From Macrolepiota albuminosa (lineage: Eukaryota > Basidiomycota > Agaricomycetes > Agaricales > Agaricaceae), in assembly GCA_027475525.1 (NCBI GenBank), contig JAMWFC010000062.1, positions 404,147-468,146 on the forward strand: a stretch of 64,000 nucleotides of DNA, given 5' to 3'. The position numbers and the translations under genes are program-made. Positions 29,720-40,199 of this stretch are shown in pieces (within the stretch, counting starts at the first letter, position 1; every line of letters starts with the position of its first letter). The notes beneath the pieces are model-generated. The model had not been told where the DNA came from. It was given only the letters and a program-made list of their open reading frames with translations, and searched no databases.

Positions 29720-31617
29720 CATATAGGTGGAGCAATCTTGATTTTAAAGAAAACTAATCAAAATGCATCATTTAGATCATTGAAAGCATATGAGACTCTA
29801 TGCTTCCAATTTGACATGCAACTGGTACAACTGGGGCTTTCACTATTCAAATATTTAGTCAATGTCCAGAAATCTTATTACAGTGACCTATATGCAGCCT
29901 TAAAAACAGAAATATGGAATTGAGCCACATATCAAGACTTAGGCAGAACTTCAGATGCACTATTGAATTGATTATTCAAGAAGCTTATAGGAATTCAGTA
30001 ACTTTCATCTCTTTACCTACTGCTCTTGTTTTTCTGCATAACTCTAACATTTTGATTACAGATCCTGGTGAGATTTCCAAGCTGATCATAAATTACTTTA
30101 TGAAGCTATATAAGTATTCTCCACTACTTGACAAGCCTAAACCTTGACTATCAACTCCTCTCATAAAGATTTGAGGGAGAGTAAAGGCAGATCTACTTGT
30201 ATAGCCTGTTCTAACAAATTTATCTGACTTTTATGCCATGCTTCACAAAGGAAATCTGGCTGAGAAAAGTGGTGTATAAAGAACTTATCTAATTGTATCT
30301 TATAATTAGTCCTAGATTTACACAATTACTTAGTCATAATTACCCAATTCCTAGGCAATTTGAAGAATGCACATCTTGTATACTTCTACAAAAGAGAAAT
30401 ATATATAGATCTTTCTAACTGAAGAAGTCTAATTATTTTCAACTTTCTTGCTAACTCTCTAATAATGTGGCTAAACTACAAACTCTCATTTTATTCAGCA
30501 CAGCTGAGAATTATTCCTAAAATACAGGTAGAAACTCAACTAGCAGTACAAACTTGCAATTCAATGAGCTTTTTATGTGGCCTGAGAACTTAGAGCTGAT
30601 AAAATTAAAAGACTGTGTTCTTATTAAAGTGTGACTAGATGAAAGGATTTGACTACCTATTACCACATGGCTTCTATAACACTTGTAATGCATATGGTCT
30701 TTCTTTAGCAATTTGTAATCTCAATCAAAAGACTCAATCAATAGTTAAATGCTTTCTAAGAACACTTTTTAGAATTGAATCACTGATCATTGTTGATAAA
30801 GTTACTAAACAAGGCAATTCCATCTCTTTTTTCAAAGCCACCATCACAACTAACTTGAATCATAAATACTTAGACAATATCTCAGCTCAAGACTGAGATG
30901 CTATATAATTCAAAGTACATCCAACTCAATTGGTGACATACCTACATCTTTCAGATAGTTCTAATATACTAACTCTATCTATGATGGGAGCCATCAATTA
31001 CAGCTACCTCATTGCACTCTTCTATGAATTATTGCAATGCTTTACTCTCAAGATGGAGAGATTTCAATTTTCATATAAATAGCTTACTTCATAAGAGAAA
31101 ATGACAGCTCATGTCCTGAACATCTCTGATGCAATGCTTGCCACAATCTCGTTTCTGTTGATCATAAATAAACTAGGCATTGGCCTATAGACTATATCAG
31201 AACATCAGATTCTGCTCTTTACTAACAAGTTTAGCTTCTTGCACATACAAATCAATGACCCAAAATCTAAATTTTCTGAACTACTCAATCTCATTGATAC
31301 CTTTGTCTTCTCTAGCTTCACAATGCAGACTCCTTTCACCTTAGTCTGCAAGATTATAGCTCAAAACTTAATTTTCAAATGTTGCACTCTATTGTCACTG
31401 CAATCTATCATGCATACAAATGCTGTTAGACTTGACTAGTATCTGACATAATGGATGCATAACATTCTAAGGTTTTCTTTTTGTTTCTTCCACAAGTTAT
31501 TGATCTTACTTCTCAAATTTGGAGGCTTTGATTTTTCTTCTTTAGCTAGAATTAACACAGGAATAGCTGGTAAAAGTAACTTCTGGAAGCTATGGCTTAG
31601 TCATACAGCTGGCAGAG
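29720..31617 (+). pseudogene. LINE RT region remnant
   Basis: Short frames carry the linker and RT: YRNSVTFISLPTALVFLHNS, ITDPGEISKLIINYFMKLYK, DKPKPWLSTP (reading the stop as Trp) and DFYAMLHKGNLAEKSG, in the order seen before LINE RT fingers. After about 30300 the RT itself is unreadable in any single frame. Near 31490-31600 FGGFDFSSLARINTGIAGKS resembles the 'GGLG' block at the end of LINE RT domains. Many stops; dead. Confidence 0.5.
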
Positions 31618-31852
31618 TGTAACAAAGTTACGGTGTTTGTGAGCTTAGAATCACATGGCACAGAATCAGACCAGTCTGGTCTATTGACTATGTAGTGTAA
31701 TACAAAATTAAGCTGCTTATTAAGCAGCAGGTTGTAAGTATTTATATGTATGTAAATAATATTATAATAAATATAATATTGTATGCTAAGTACCTAGTAA
31801 GTAAAGTAAGTAACCGCTATGTGGCAGTGGCCACATAGCGGACTATACTACA
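31618..31852 (-). repeat. 3' LTR of the second chromovirus
   Basis: 235 bp, TGTAGTATAGTCC to GTTACA on the minus strand. It contains a perfect 12-bp hairpin, CCGCTATGTGGC / GCCACATAGCGG (31814-31841). Only one copy is in the window, so the exact ends rest on the TG..CA termini and the polypurine tract. Confidence 0.7.
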
Positions 31853-31877
31853 CACCCCCCAATTAGACCGAAGTATG
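31853..31877 (-). promoter_or_regulatory. Polypurine tract and hairpin before the 3' LTR
   Basis: On the minus strand GACC-ATACTTC-GGTC is followed by TAATTGGGGGGTG and the LTR. The same arrangement precedes the 3' LTR of the other chromovirus (22716-22744). Confidence 0.7.
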
Positions 31878-31948
31878 GTCTTGAAACACTCCGACAGTCA
31901 GGCCGTCAGTAAGTCAGGAACAGGGGCAATTGGAGAGTCCCTGGGCTC

Positions 31949-34814
31949 TCAGAATAGATCAGCAGTAGTGTCGTCCATATCATAATCGAGGAGTTCATCC
32001 TTGGGTGCGGGCTTGTGAGTGGTGCCCAATGGCCCTGCAAGAGGCAGGGAGTCATCAAAGTTCTGTAGCGGGAACAGTGTAATCGTGGGGTCGAAAGTCG
32101 GCCCCGGAGTAGGAGGGTGGGGATCAGGAATATCCACAGTGTCAGATGGGTACTGGCATGTCCAGATCTCGTGGGTGTGTAGGTCTTGCCCAATGGAGAG
32201 ATACATCCCCTTGGTAAATATGTTGTCAAACACATGACGACTCTCCTGCTGCTGGAGCATTAGTCATTGGTGGTTGCCAATGGTGGCCTTGCACCATCCA
32301 TCCCACTGAGCAAGGGACTGAGGAGTCCCATAGTGATCGAGGCATTGCAGCCTCTTGTTGTCGATGGCAGCCGCCTTGTTATATAGTCGACTGTCACTGA
32401 AGAACATGTGGGCCAAGTAGGTGACCCCATAGGTGTATGCATGGTCAGCCCAGCTGACCAGGATTTGATTGTGAAGGAGGACACATAAAGCGTTCAAAGT
32501 GGTAAAGATGGAAGCTGAAGCTTTCAGGATGTCTACTGCCTGAGCCTCAAAGGTCAGGTCCTCGGTGGAGAGGGGCACAAAGTCTTGCCCTGTGGCCGCC
32601 TCATATTTGGCAATGGCCTCTTTATAGAGGCCTGGCCATGCAAAGACATAAGCCAGGTGTTTGTACACCGTGGACTTGGAGGGGTGGCTCATGCTGATAG
32701 CATGTACAAGTGCAAATCCAAAGAGGCTGCGCCAGTGAATATGCATGGCACGGTCCATGGCCAGACCAGTCCACACATTGGGTGTTCCAGGACGCCCATA
32801 GAGAAGGGCATAGGAGCCCAGGTAGTCCAAAGCAAAAGGCTGCTTTGGGTCAGGGAGAGTCAGGCCAACGAAGGCCAGTCTCCCACTTTCCTTGCGGTGA
32901 TAGATCTGCAAAGAGGCAATCATTTGCAGGACTTTCTCCCGCTCCTCCAAACTCGCAAAGGGTACCGCAATAGTCTTGTATGGGATCTTGTCAAGTAGTT
33001 GAGACATTGTTCTGTCTCGGGCTGTGGGGTGACAATTTATAGTCATTCATTTGAATTCATTGAGCAGGAGGTAGCCCAACTGATGCTGACAAATCTGCAT
33101 AAACTGGTTGTTCACCAGTGAATGGAGCCTGCGAAGCTCTCAAAAACTGCGGGGGAACCTGCGAGGTGCAATTTGGTACACCTTACTATTGTGGGGCGTA
33201 GGTGTGGCATTGCCCTCTTTGTCGGCCTTGAAGGCCCTGGCTGTGCGGGCTTCTTGCCTGATGAAAATAGTGTTGGTCACTGGCAACCAATAGAACTGGG
33301 GGGATAACTCCACGCCAAAGAATGAGTTTTGGCGCTCAATAGTGTGATCACAATAGATCACTACACCAAGCGCATCAGGGATGTGCCCAGTTTCATCCTT
33401 GACGAGGGCAGCTCCCTGTTGTGCTGTTTGCATGCAATGCATTGTGCTGCTATCTCATGTGGCACAGGGGATTCCATCTGAGCCTCTTCAGGCTCCTCAT
33501 ACCATTCATCATTGGAGGGCGGGGATGGCAGCCTCTCCAGCACAGACGTGTCAGAATGTGGGTCTATTGCCCACACACACTGCGGGAGTTGGGCTGGCAG
33601 GCCCTCTACCAGTATTGCAGGTAAGAAGGGGATGTTAGCCCCTGGGGCCCCTTTCGGGGCATTCTCAGGGAAGTAGAGATGACAACACTCGACTGAGTTG
33701 AGCGGGAGGGCGCATCCTCCACTCCTTGCCAATGCGCCCTTTTGCTGGAGTCAGTGTCCCGACTCAGGGGTGTAGTCTGCCGCTTACGAGCGGCCAAAAT
33801 GGCAAGGAGATCAGTTTTGTGCTGAGCGTGCATGTGATCTATGTCGTCCATCATCCAGCTGATGAGGATGACTGCCTCCACATCGTGGAGGAATGACGAC
33901 TCTGCAGGTACATCATACCTGTTGTTCCCCGGGTGTTGGAGGAGAGTAGCCAGGACTAAGTCCTGGTTGAGACTGGGCTTGACCACCTGTGCTTTTCCTT
34001 TGTCGCATCAAGGACGCAACTCTTCTTCTGAGCTGGGCTCGAGTTGGTGTGGCATCTCCAGCCGCTGTAACAAGGAGAGCCTGGCCAGGCTCTCCGTCGG
34101 CGCATCGGCCGATGAACTGGTGCTTAGTTCTATATTGAGAGTCTTTGTGCTCTCAATGGCCATGGGGGCCTGTGCGAGGGATGCTTGGCATCTCTCTAGA
34201 TTGTTGACTGGTACTGTGGTCGACAGGGAAGCCGACTTGCCTCCCTTGGCTAGCACCTCATATGAGATGTTGTACTGGGGCATCGCACCCCAAGCCCCCA
34301 TCCAAGCCAGGGGGTACGGCATCATTACGGGTATGCCACCCATGCCAGGGTAGTGTGCCAGGGCAGTAAACTGGGAAAAAGAATGTGCCCCCAGTGGCCC
34401 CATTGCCAGTACAGGGGCAAGCTGCCTCCATCCTGATGTCGCTTGGAGGCTGACAAGCCCCCCGTACTGGTGTTGCTGGGATTGGCCCTCAGCGTGATGT
34501 GGCGCATAAGCGCCTGCTACTGGTTGTTGGGGCTAATAGCTGCCCACAGGTGCGTTTTGGGGCATAACATTGCCCTGCATGAGTTGGTGTGGCGGATAGC
34601 CACTGATCACCGACTGCTGCGGCGGGTAGCCCGCTGCTGGTTGTTGCTGCTGCTGTGGGAAGCCCACAGCCTGTTGCAATTGTCCCCATTTGGGTGCATT
34701 TTGGGTCAGTGGGGGAGCCATCTGCCCCCCCCCTCTAGCTGATGGTAAGACTGATGGTGCAAGCTCAAACTGTTGCTGCTGCTGCTCACTCTGGTCCATG
34801 GGCATGTTGTCCAT
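31949..34814 (-). pseudogene. Extra ORF of the second chromovirus (homologue of 19370-22383)
   Basis: It starts at ATG 34814 with a Gln/Pro-rich disordered region (MDNMPMDQSEQQQQQ). A basic patch SSKRAHW matches VKRARYQ in the other copy. The conserved body is split over frames (33986-33606, 33732-33361, 33442-32264, 32260-31949) and aligns throughout: GHIPDALGV with GRIPDGLGV, YALLYGRPGTPNVWTGLAMD with YALVFGRPGLENTYQGIAVD, HWRSLFGFALVHAI with HWRTLFGFALCRAL, WADHAYTYGVTYL with WVDHVYTYGIVFL. Frameshifts and a TGA (32261-32263) make it a pseudogene. The homology over several hundred residues at a clear but modest identity shows the ORF is an old part of this element lineage. Confidence 0.75.
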
Positions 34815-34923
34815 AGTTGAGGGAAGAAAGGAAAAAAAGAAATTTCAAATTTTTAGACGTGTCTCAGCCACAGTTGCTGACCAACTCAGCCAAGCCGCAA
34901 TTGGCACTGCCAATCAATTTAAG

Positions 34924-35092
34924 CGCCAGTGCACTTACCTAACTGATGTGGGCACTTAACGCCCTTCAACTCCAAATAATGGTCAAGTGCTGCCAACTTG
35001 GAGCAATGGGAGTAAGGCTCCTATGTTGTGTCTCCAAGAGACCACCGTACCTCAAACTTGAGCATATTCTGCTCAGTCCACCGGTGCCCTAT
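34924..35092 (-). pseudogene. Chromodomain remnant of the second chromovirus
   Basis: Minus-strand reading gives HRWTEQNMLKFEVRWSLGDT, then T-stop-EP, LAALDHYLELKGVKCPHQLG. This lines up with HQWTKGSLKFEVRWSLGDTT and DLAAMDRYLELQGVKRPQQL at 19050-19195. The conserved Trp codon is TAG here. The domain is cut at 35092 by the LTR of the next element. Confidence 0.75.
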
Positions 35093-35796
35093 TGTCATGA
35101 CCCCTCCCCTCCGGATCCACCCTGGGACACCTCCGGAACACCATCTGGGACCCTCCCTCCAACCTCACAAGACACGCTCCGCCATCACGACTACCGACAC
35201 CGCCATCATGCGCATCAAGGGCCGCCATCAGCTGCCACCAGCCCCAATCAACGATTGGATCATGCAACTCGCTTCCGGCCATCACACATCACGCATCACC
35301 GCTCCCTCCATGCCAATTGATCGCGCACCCCACACACGCAATCCAAGTATACAGTCCTTGCCCACTACTCAATGACTCCTGGAACCCATCCCAAACACCC
35401 CGGAACCCCAAGACTTGGTCCCGTAGTACTTATAGCATAGTTCTCCGTTGTATTCGCTAGTCTTGATATTAACTTGAACTGCTTGACTGGTACGCACTGA
35501 CTGGCACGCTTGAATAATCGCGTGCTCTAAGTTTGGTACGCACTTTGCGACTTATAATTTGTTAACCCGGTCTCATCTTAGAACCCCCAGTTCATGACTT
35601 GACCCCCACCCAACCCTCAGCTACCCAAAACCCAAAACCCCCGGACCAAGTCCCCTCTCCCAGGACTACCTCCATCCCCATCTTGAACCTCAGAGTCCTA
35701 GCCCTGGAGTTTCAGAGACCTGAGTATCTGTAGATCAAGTCCGCCTCATAAGGGCGTTGCTTTCCCGGAAAGCCCCCGACTCAGCAAAACCTGACA
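35093..35796 (+). repeat. 5' LTR of the third gypsy element
   Basis: TGTCATGACC to AACCTGACA, with TGTCA/TGACA inverted ends. Related LTR pieces occur at 63678-63924 (same strand) and 63925-64000 (opposite strand). The 77-bp duplication at 35778 repeats its last 19 bases. Confidence 0.75.
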
Positions 35797-35931
35797 TAAT
35801 ATCAAGACTCCCTCCTTACACCGTTCTTGATGGCTACGTATACTCATACCTACTGACTCAGCAAAACCTGACATAATATCAAGACTCCCTCCTTACACCG
35901 TTCTTGATGGCTACGTATACTCATACCTACT
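35778..35931. repeat. Exact 77-bp tandem duplication at the LTR end
   Basis: 35778-35854 and 35855-35931 are identical; the unit contains the LTR 3' terminus and the following leader. One of four duplications with exactly this unit length, so likely an assembly join. Confidence 0.9.
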
Positions 35932-36353
35932 ACCCCACAGGCTACCAGACCGACCCCTACAGGTGTCCGGTCCCCAAGCACTACTCCGCATAGACCCCCC
36001 GCTCCACCTACCCACCTCTCCCATACAAACCCCAATATCTCCACCACCACTGGGCCCCTCCATCCAACCTAGCCATGGCACAACCTGTGGAGGTCCCCTC
36101 GTACCGGAGCATCCTCAGGGGCCTGCCAGAGACCCCACCCATTCCCAGTGGACCTCGCCCAATCCCCCCCAGCGAGGGCCCCTTTGCACCCACCCCCTTT
36201 TACGGTTATCAGCGTCCCGCCCCCCAACCCCGGGGACCCCCCAACTACGACTATCCCCCTTGACACTACCCGACCGCTGCCCCACCCGCTCGGACCCCTC
36301 CCTCGCCAATGGGATGACAATGCCTCGAGGACTATGAACAGCAACGGGATGAA

Positions 36354-37133
36354 GTGCTCCGCTCACTCAGGATCTCGCCAGAGGACTTCACGCAATGGGC
36401 AAGGGCGCTACTCACGGAATTCAGACACGACGACTTCACAGGCACTCCGGAGGACTGGGCCCATTGCTTGGTCAAATTCAGGGATTGCCTCATGCGAGGA
36501 GAACTCCCAGAGCAGACTATGGTAAAGTACAAATGCAACACAATCCTCCGCGAAGAGTTGCAACAACTGCTCAATGAAGTCCACGCGTCCCCCTCCCCTC
36601 GACCCCTCAACGACCCCGCAGACCCGGGCCACTCAATTCACATCCAACGGAAACCCCTGGAACTGGCCCTGGCAGCCCCCACGGTCCCCACTCCGGAGCA
36701 ACAACAACAGGAAGAGCAACAAAACGCCTCGGCCATACTACGTTCCCTCAACCCAACAGGCGGACTATTCAACCAACCCGCTGCCCACACAATAGGCTTG
36801 TCGACTTGCCATAGGGCTAACTCCGTTCCTAGCACCTTCGAGACCTGGGGACAGCCCCAGAGATCCCTGGAACCACTCCTGCAAATGGACAAGGCCCGAC
36901 CCCCAGCCCTGGCAAACTCTGGTAGACCCTGTGCGGACACCCCTAGCATGGATGACACGCTGTGCTACATCGACAAGCTCACGTGCGGCAACAACGAACA
37001 ACGCCCTGTGCCCACGACTGTCCTGGTACTGCCCCCAACGTCAGCCCCGGCCTCTCCAGAGCCCAACTTCTGCCACGACCCCCTGCCTTACTTTGACCTG
37101 CGGAACCCCCCACGGCCTCTGATGCAAGCATGA
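36354..37133 (+). CDS. Third gypsy element, Gag N-terminal ORF
   Basis: 259 residues, no catalytic motif. It begins LRISPEDFTQWARALLTEFR, has a Gln-rich run and Pro-rich tail. It lies between the LTR leader and the capsid ORF, so it is probably the N-terminal part of Gag. It ends in TGA 37131-37133; a Pro/Gly-rich stretch (GPPGHGPPSEPPGGGPPGG) follows in a different frame at about 37250-37445. Confidence 0.5.
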   Translation: MLRSLRISPEDFTQWARALLTEFRHDDFTGTPEDWAHCLVKFRDCLMRGELPEQTMVKYKCNTILREELQQLLNEVHASPSPRPLNDPADPGHSIHIQRKPLELALAAPTVPTPEQQQQEEQQNASAILRSLNPTGGLFNQPAAHTIGLSTCHRANSVPSTFETWGQPQRSLEPLLQMDKARPPALANSGRPCADTPSMDDTLCYIDKLTCGNNEQRPVPTTVLVLPPTSAPASPEPNFCHDPLPYFDLRNPPRPLMQA

Positions 37134-37341
37134 CCCTCCTGGGTTGAACGTCCCCTGTGCAACCTGGCACCTGACCCCGCACCCGGCTCCCCGCAGATTG
37201 ACCTGACACCACCGAACCCTCTCCGACCACCTCCGCCACCTCCAGCTGAGCCTCGAGGACGATCCCCAGGCCCCCCACCCCTGCCACCCCCTGCATGGAG
37301 ACCCGGGCCTCCCCCTGGCCAGAACGAACCCCCCTGGGACA

Positions 37342-38208
37342 ATGGGCCTCCCGGGCACGGACCCCCGAGTGAGCCACCCGGAGGAGGCCCTCCAGGCGGG
37401 TGGGGTCCTGCCCTCGGTGCCTTTCCTCCACAAGGAGGGGGGGGGTAACCATTATTACTACTACTACAATGCCAGCCCCCCTCCCCGCAACGCTGCCAGA
37501 GTGGACGATGCTCACAATGCCCTCGCCCACAAAAAACGTTTGGATATTCAAAAGCCCGATGCATTCATGGGCTGGGACCCCCAAAAATGGCGTACATTCC
37601 TCACCCAATGTCTTAACATGTTTCAGGCGAAGCCACTCACTTTTCAGGTTGACAGCTCCCGGGTGGCCTTTGCCGCCTCATACCTTCAGGAGATCGCCTT
37701 TGACCACTACACGGCCCTCATCCAGTTTGACCCCAACAACCCGGCACTCTCTTGCTGGCAAGCCTTCGTCGATGAGTTCTCTGAGAAGTTTGGGATCTAC
37801 AACACCATGGCTGAGGCCGAGGACAACCTCTTCAACCTCCAGATGCGCTCTGAAGAACGTTTCACCACCTTCATCGTATGTTTTGAGAAGGAAGCTTACG
37901 AGACAGGTTGGAATTACAGCGTCCTCTGGTATGCCCTCCACTGCGCACTGCCACAACATATCAAGGACGTCCTCCGACTTGCCCCGAAACAACCCTCCTA
38001 CAATGGATACAAGGCCCTTGTCATGCAGATCGACCAATGCTACTGGAAAGACCGCAGTGAGTATTCGAACTCCCGAGCCCCCTGGAACCCTAGGGGGAGG
38101 ACCCCCATGGCCCTTTGGCGAAACCCCCAACTCTCAAATTTGAAACCCCAGTTCTTCTGCATTTCTGGGCGGCCAAACCCCGGTGAGTTGCGGTCCACCC
38201 AATACTAA
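37342..38208 (+). CDS. Third gypsy element, Gag capsid domain
   Basis: 288 residues in this frame, but coding similarity begins near residue 45. PDAFMGWDPQKWRTFLTQCL, AASYLQEIAFDHYTALI, FVDEFSEKFGIYNTMAEAED and NLQMRSEERFTTFIVCFEKE form the retrotransposon gag (capsid) domain. The tail is Arg-rich (PWNPRGRTPM). It shifts frame into the zinc-knuckle ORF around 38190. Confidence 0.75.
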   Translation: MGLPGTDPRVSHPEEALQAGGVLPSVPFLHKEGGGNHYYYYYNASPPPRNAARVDDAHNALAHKKRLDIQKPDAFMGWDPQKWRTFLTQCLNMFQAKPLTFQVDSSRVAFAASYLQEIAFDHYTALIQFDPNNPALSCWQAFVDEFSEKFGIYNTMAEAEDNLFNLQMRSEERFTTFIVCFEKEAYETGWNYSVLWYALHCALPQHIKDVLRLAPKQPSYNGYKALVMQIDQCYWKDRSEYSNSRAPWNPRGRTPMALWRNPQLSNLKPQFFCISGRPNPGELRSTQY

Positions 38209-38566
38209 CCCCAGCAGCAGCGCCTGCCCCCAGGCCCAACTCAACGCTGCCGTGGCCACCAGCGACCCAGGCGATGCGCCAAGCCCCAAGGGACCCCCAA
38301 AAGACACTGAGTATCCCAACTTCGCTGATGAATGGGACAAGGAGGCCCTCTGGGCCAACCGGCTCCAGAAAAAGGGACGACTCTGGATCAAGGTTCCGAA
38401 GGATGTGCAGGAACGACAAAGGAGGGAGGGTGTTTGCATACTCTGTGGTGAGAAAGACCATTTCATTTCTGAGTGCCCCCAACAACAGGTTATGGGACAT
38501 GCCACCTGGACCTTCGAAGGAGAGGACGCCACCTACAAGTATTCGGAAAACGACCCGGCGATTTAG
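38183..38566 (+). CDS. Third gypsy element, zinc-knuckle segment
   Basis: 127 residues. A Lys-rich part (LWANRLQKKGRLWIKVPKDV) is followed by a CCHC knuckle, CILCGEKDHFISEC, for RNA binding. It ends at TAG 38564-38566; the protease ORF is in the same frame, so the stop interrupts a longer polyprotein. Confidence 0.7.
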   Translation: MSCGPPNTNPSSSACPQAQLNAAVATSDPGDAPSPKGPPKDTEYPNFADEWDKEALWANRLQKKGRLWIKVPKDVQERQRREGVCILCGEKDHFISECPQQQVMGHATWTFEGEDATYKYSENDPAI

Positions 38567-38593
38567 ACCTGGAAGACGCCGTAAATCACGGAA

Positions 38594-38941
38594 TTGACCC
38601 CGATGTCTTCTTTGCTCCAGTTTCCCATCTCCTCGCACTTCTTCCTCCTCAAAACCCGCCTCACCCCCTCCAGAACCCCCCTCAATACCCTCATTGACAG
38701 TGGCACCACAGACAACTTCATTGACGAGGCATGGTCTACCCTCACCCCGGAACCTGCCCAGCGACTCCCGGTCCCAGTGCGACTCTGCCTCTTCGATGGA
38801 GACGCCTCTATGGCAGGGAACGTCACTCATTTTGTGCATATGCCCATTATTTTCGCCAACGGACAGACTCACACCCTCCAGATGTTGGTGACCAAACTCC
38901 ACCCCTCTGCACCCCTGGTCTTAGGGCTTCCATGGCTCTAA
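38594..38941 (+). CDS. Third gypsy element, first aspartic protease domain
   Basis: 115 residues. NTLIDSGTTDNFIDEAW carries the Asp-Ser-Gly active site (about 38695), and APLVLGLPWL is the closing signature of fungal gypsy proteases. TAA 38939-38941 interrupts the expected LPWLxDTNxxIDW continuation, which follows in frame (DTNLRIDWRH). Active-site residues look intact. Confidence 0.75.
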   Translation: MTPMSSLLQFPISSHFFLLKTRLTPSRTPLNTLIDSGTTDNFIDEAWSTLTPEPAQRLPVPVRLCLFDGDASMAGNVTHFVHMPIIFANGQTHTLQMLVTKLHPSAPLVLGLPWL

Positions 38942-38998
38942 GACACCAACCTCCGCATTGACTGGCGACATCTCACCCTTCACCTGACCTGGGAACCA

Positions 38999-39877
38999 AT
39001 GCCTGACGACCAGCAACTCTCTTTCGATATCCCCCCCTCTCCAGACCCGACCCCGGAGAAACCCCCGGACGGGCCCCCACCACCCCCCAGACTTCAGTCC
39101 CGCTCATCTCAATTCTTTGTCATCAATGCCAAGTTAGACGGCGTCCTGGGACCAGTATCGGCCCTTATCGACAGCAGAGCTACCGGAGTTTTCATTAGCG
39201 ACGCCCTCGACCTTTCCCACAACTCCCTCGACCAACCCCTCTGCCTGCAATGGCTTGACGGCACCCCCTCCTCCTCCAGCCCCATCCAGAGGTCTCATTT
39301 GGGACACGTGACCCTGGACAATGACTACAAGTTCACCTCCCACTTCCTGGTCACACGACTTCACGAATTGACCCTGATAGTGCTGAGACTACCCTGGCTA
39401 CGCGACACGAACCCCTACATCGATTGGAGGACGCTCACCATGACCTTCCCAGGACCTGAAGACCACCCCTTGACCACTGTGCACCTCTGGGCCCTAGAGA
39501 GCGACCTGGTGCTTGACTCTCCTGGAGTAGCAGCCATGCCCCCCACCTCTATGTCGCCAACACCCGTCCACACCCGCAAGACCCCCAATCGACCCCCAAA
39601 CATTCCTTGGAACAGGTACAAAGGGCCGAACTACCTGGGCCGGTCTCAGACACACGTCAAACCCACTCCAGCCAATGCACCTGCGACCCTGATCGACCTG
39701 AACACCCTCAACATTAGGATCATCGGAGCTGCCCCTTTCGCCCACCTCATGAGGGACGGAACCCCCATGTTTCAGCTACACAGCTACACACCTTGCCGTC
39801 TCTCCTGGAAGAACACCTACGAGGGGATGCTATCCCCCCGGAAAAGAAAACCAAGGAACAGATCCTCTGAGAAGTAG
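38999..39877 (+). CDS. Third gypsy element, second protease-like domain and RT linker
   Basis: 292 residues, same frame as the first protease. After a Pro-rich linker comes a second copy of the fold: [18 protein letters not shown] aligns with the first active site, but the Gly is Arg (DSR), and [20 protein letters not shown] matches the closing signature. So it is a tandem, probably non-catalytic, protease domain. The C-terminal third ([12 protein letters not shown]..., [12 protein letters not shown]) is the linker toward RT. Just past the stop, another frame reads [20 protein letters not shown], the start of gypsy RT, which then breaks off. Confidence 0.7.
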   Translation: MPDDQQLSFDIPPSPDPTPEKPPDGPPPPPRLQSRSSQFFVINAKLDGVLGPVSALIDSRATGVFISDALDLSHNSLDQPLCLQWLDGTPSSSSPIQRSHLGHVTLDNDYKFTSHFLVTRLHELTLIVLRLPWLRDTNPYIDWRTLTMTFPGPEDHPLTTVHLWALESDLVLDSPGVAAMPPTSMSPTPVHTRKTPNRPPNIPWNRYKGPNYLGRSQTHVKPTPANAPATLIDLNTLNIRIIGAAPFAHLMRDGTPMFQLHSYTPCRLSWKNTYEGMLSPRKRKPRNRSSEK

Positions 39878-40199
39878 TTCCCCCAGAGTATCATGAGTTT
39901 GCTGACGTATTCTCCAAAGGCAATGCTAAGGAGATTCCCCCTCACCGCCCCTATGACCATACAATCGACCTCAAGGAAGGAGCTGCCCTCTTACTCTGTC
40001 CATTGCCAGCTTCCATGCTTTTCCTCTCTATGACAGTGGTTAGACTATTGTTGAGCTGATAGTTTGAACTGGTCTCTGCCTGTTGTTCTGTACTTTTCTG
40101 TATATTTGTTGGGATGTTTTCGGAGATGGTTATTTGTTGAGACTGCTACCAGGAGGCTTACAGTTTTCAGCCCATAATTAAATGTTTATTTTGACTTCT
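39878..40199 (+). other. Breakpoint of the third gypsy element
   Basis: RT sequence [17 protein letters not shown] ends near 39990; after that the sequence is unrelated and AT-richer. The element's 3' two-thirds is missing from the window. Confidence 0.6.

Larger units (their letters stand above)
28640..31617 (+). mobile_element. Decayed LINE (non-LTR) retrotransposon
   Basis: Endonuclease and RT-associated blocks run left to right with many stops. The 3' side is cut by the LTR of the minus-strand chromovirus at 31618. No poly(A) tail or target duplication is visible, and the 5' end is unclear. Confidence 0.6.
31618..35092 (-). mobile_element. 3' half of a second chromovirus, minus strand
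   Basis: Reading on the minus strand from 35092: end of a chromodomain, pyrimidine-rich leader, the extra ORF (34814-31949), hairpin plus polypurine tract (31853-31877), 3' LTR (31852-31618). Its gag-pol and 5' LTR are missing because a third LTR element starts at 35093, in the middle of the chromodomain. It is a diverged relative of the chromovirus at 11533-22917 and shares its special architecture. Confidence 0.8.
35093..40000 (+). mobile_element. Third Ty3/gypsy element, truncated at the RT start
   Basis: A 704-bp 5' LTR is followed by gag, Pro/Gly-rich linker, capsid domain, CCHC knuckle, two protease-like domains and the very start of RT; similarity then stops near 40000. It inserted into the chromodomain of the second chromovirus. 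No 3' LTR is found nearby, although related LTR pieces lie at 63678-64000. Base composition is strikingly C-rich compared with its AT-rich neighbours. Confidence 0.8.

Noticed and set aside
36979..37608. Minus-strand Gly-rich ORFs
   Set aside because: They are shadows of the Pro/Gly-rich, C-rich gag region of the third gypsy element.
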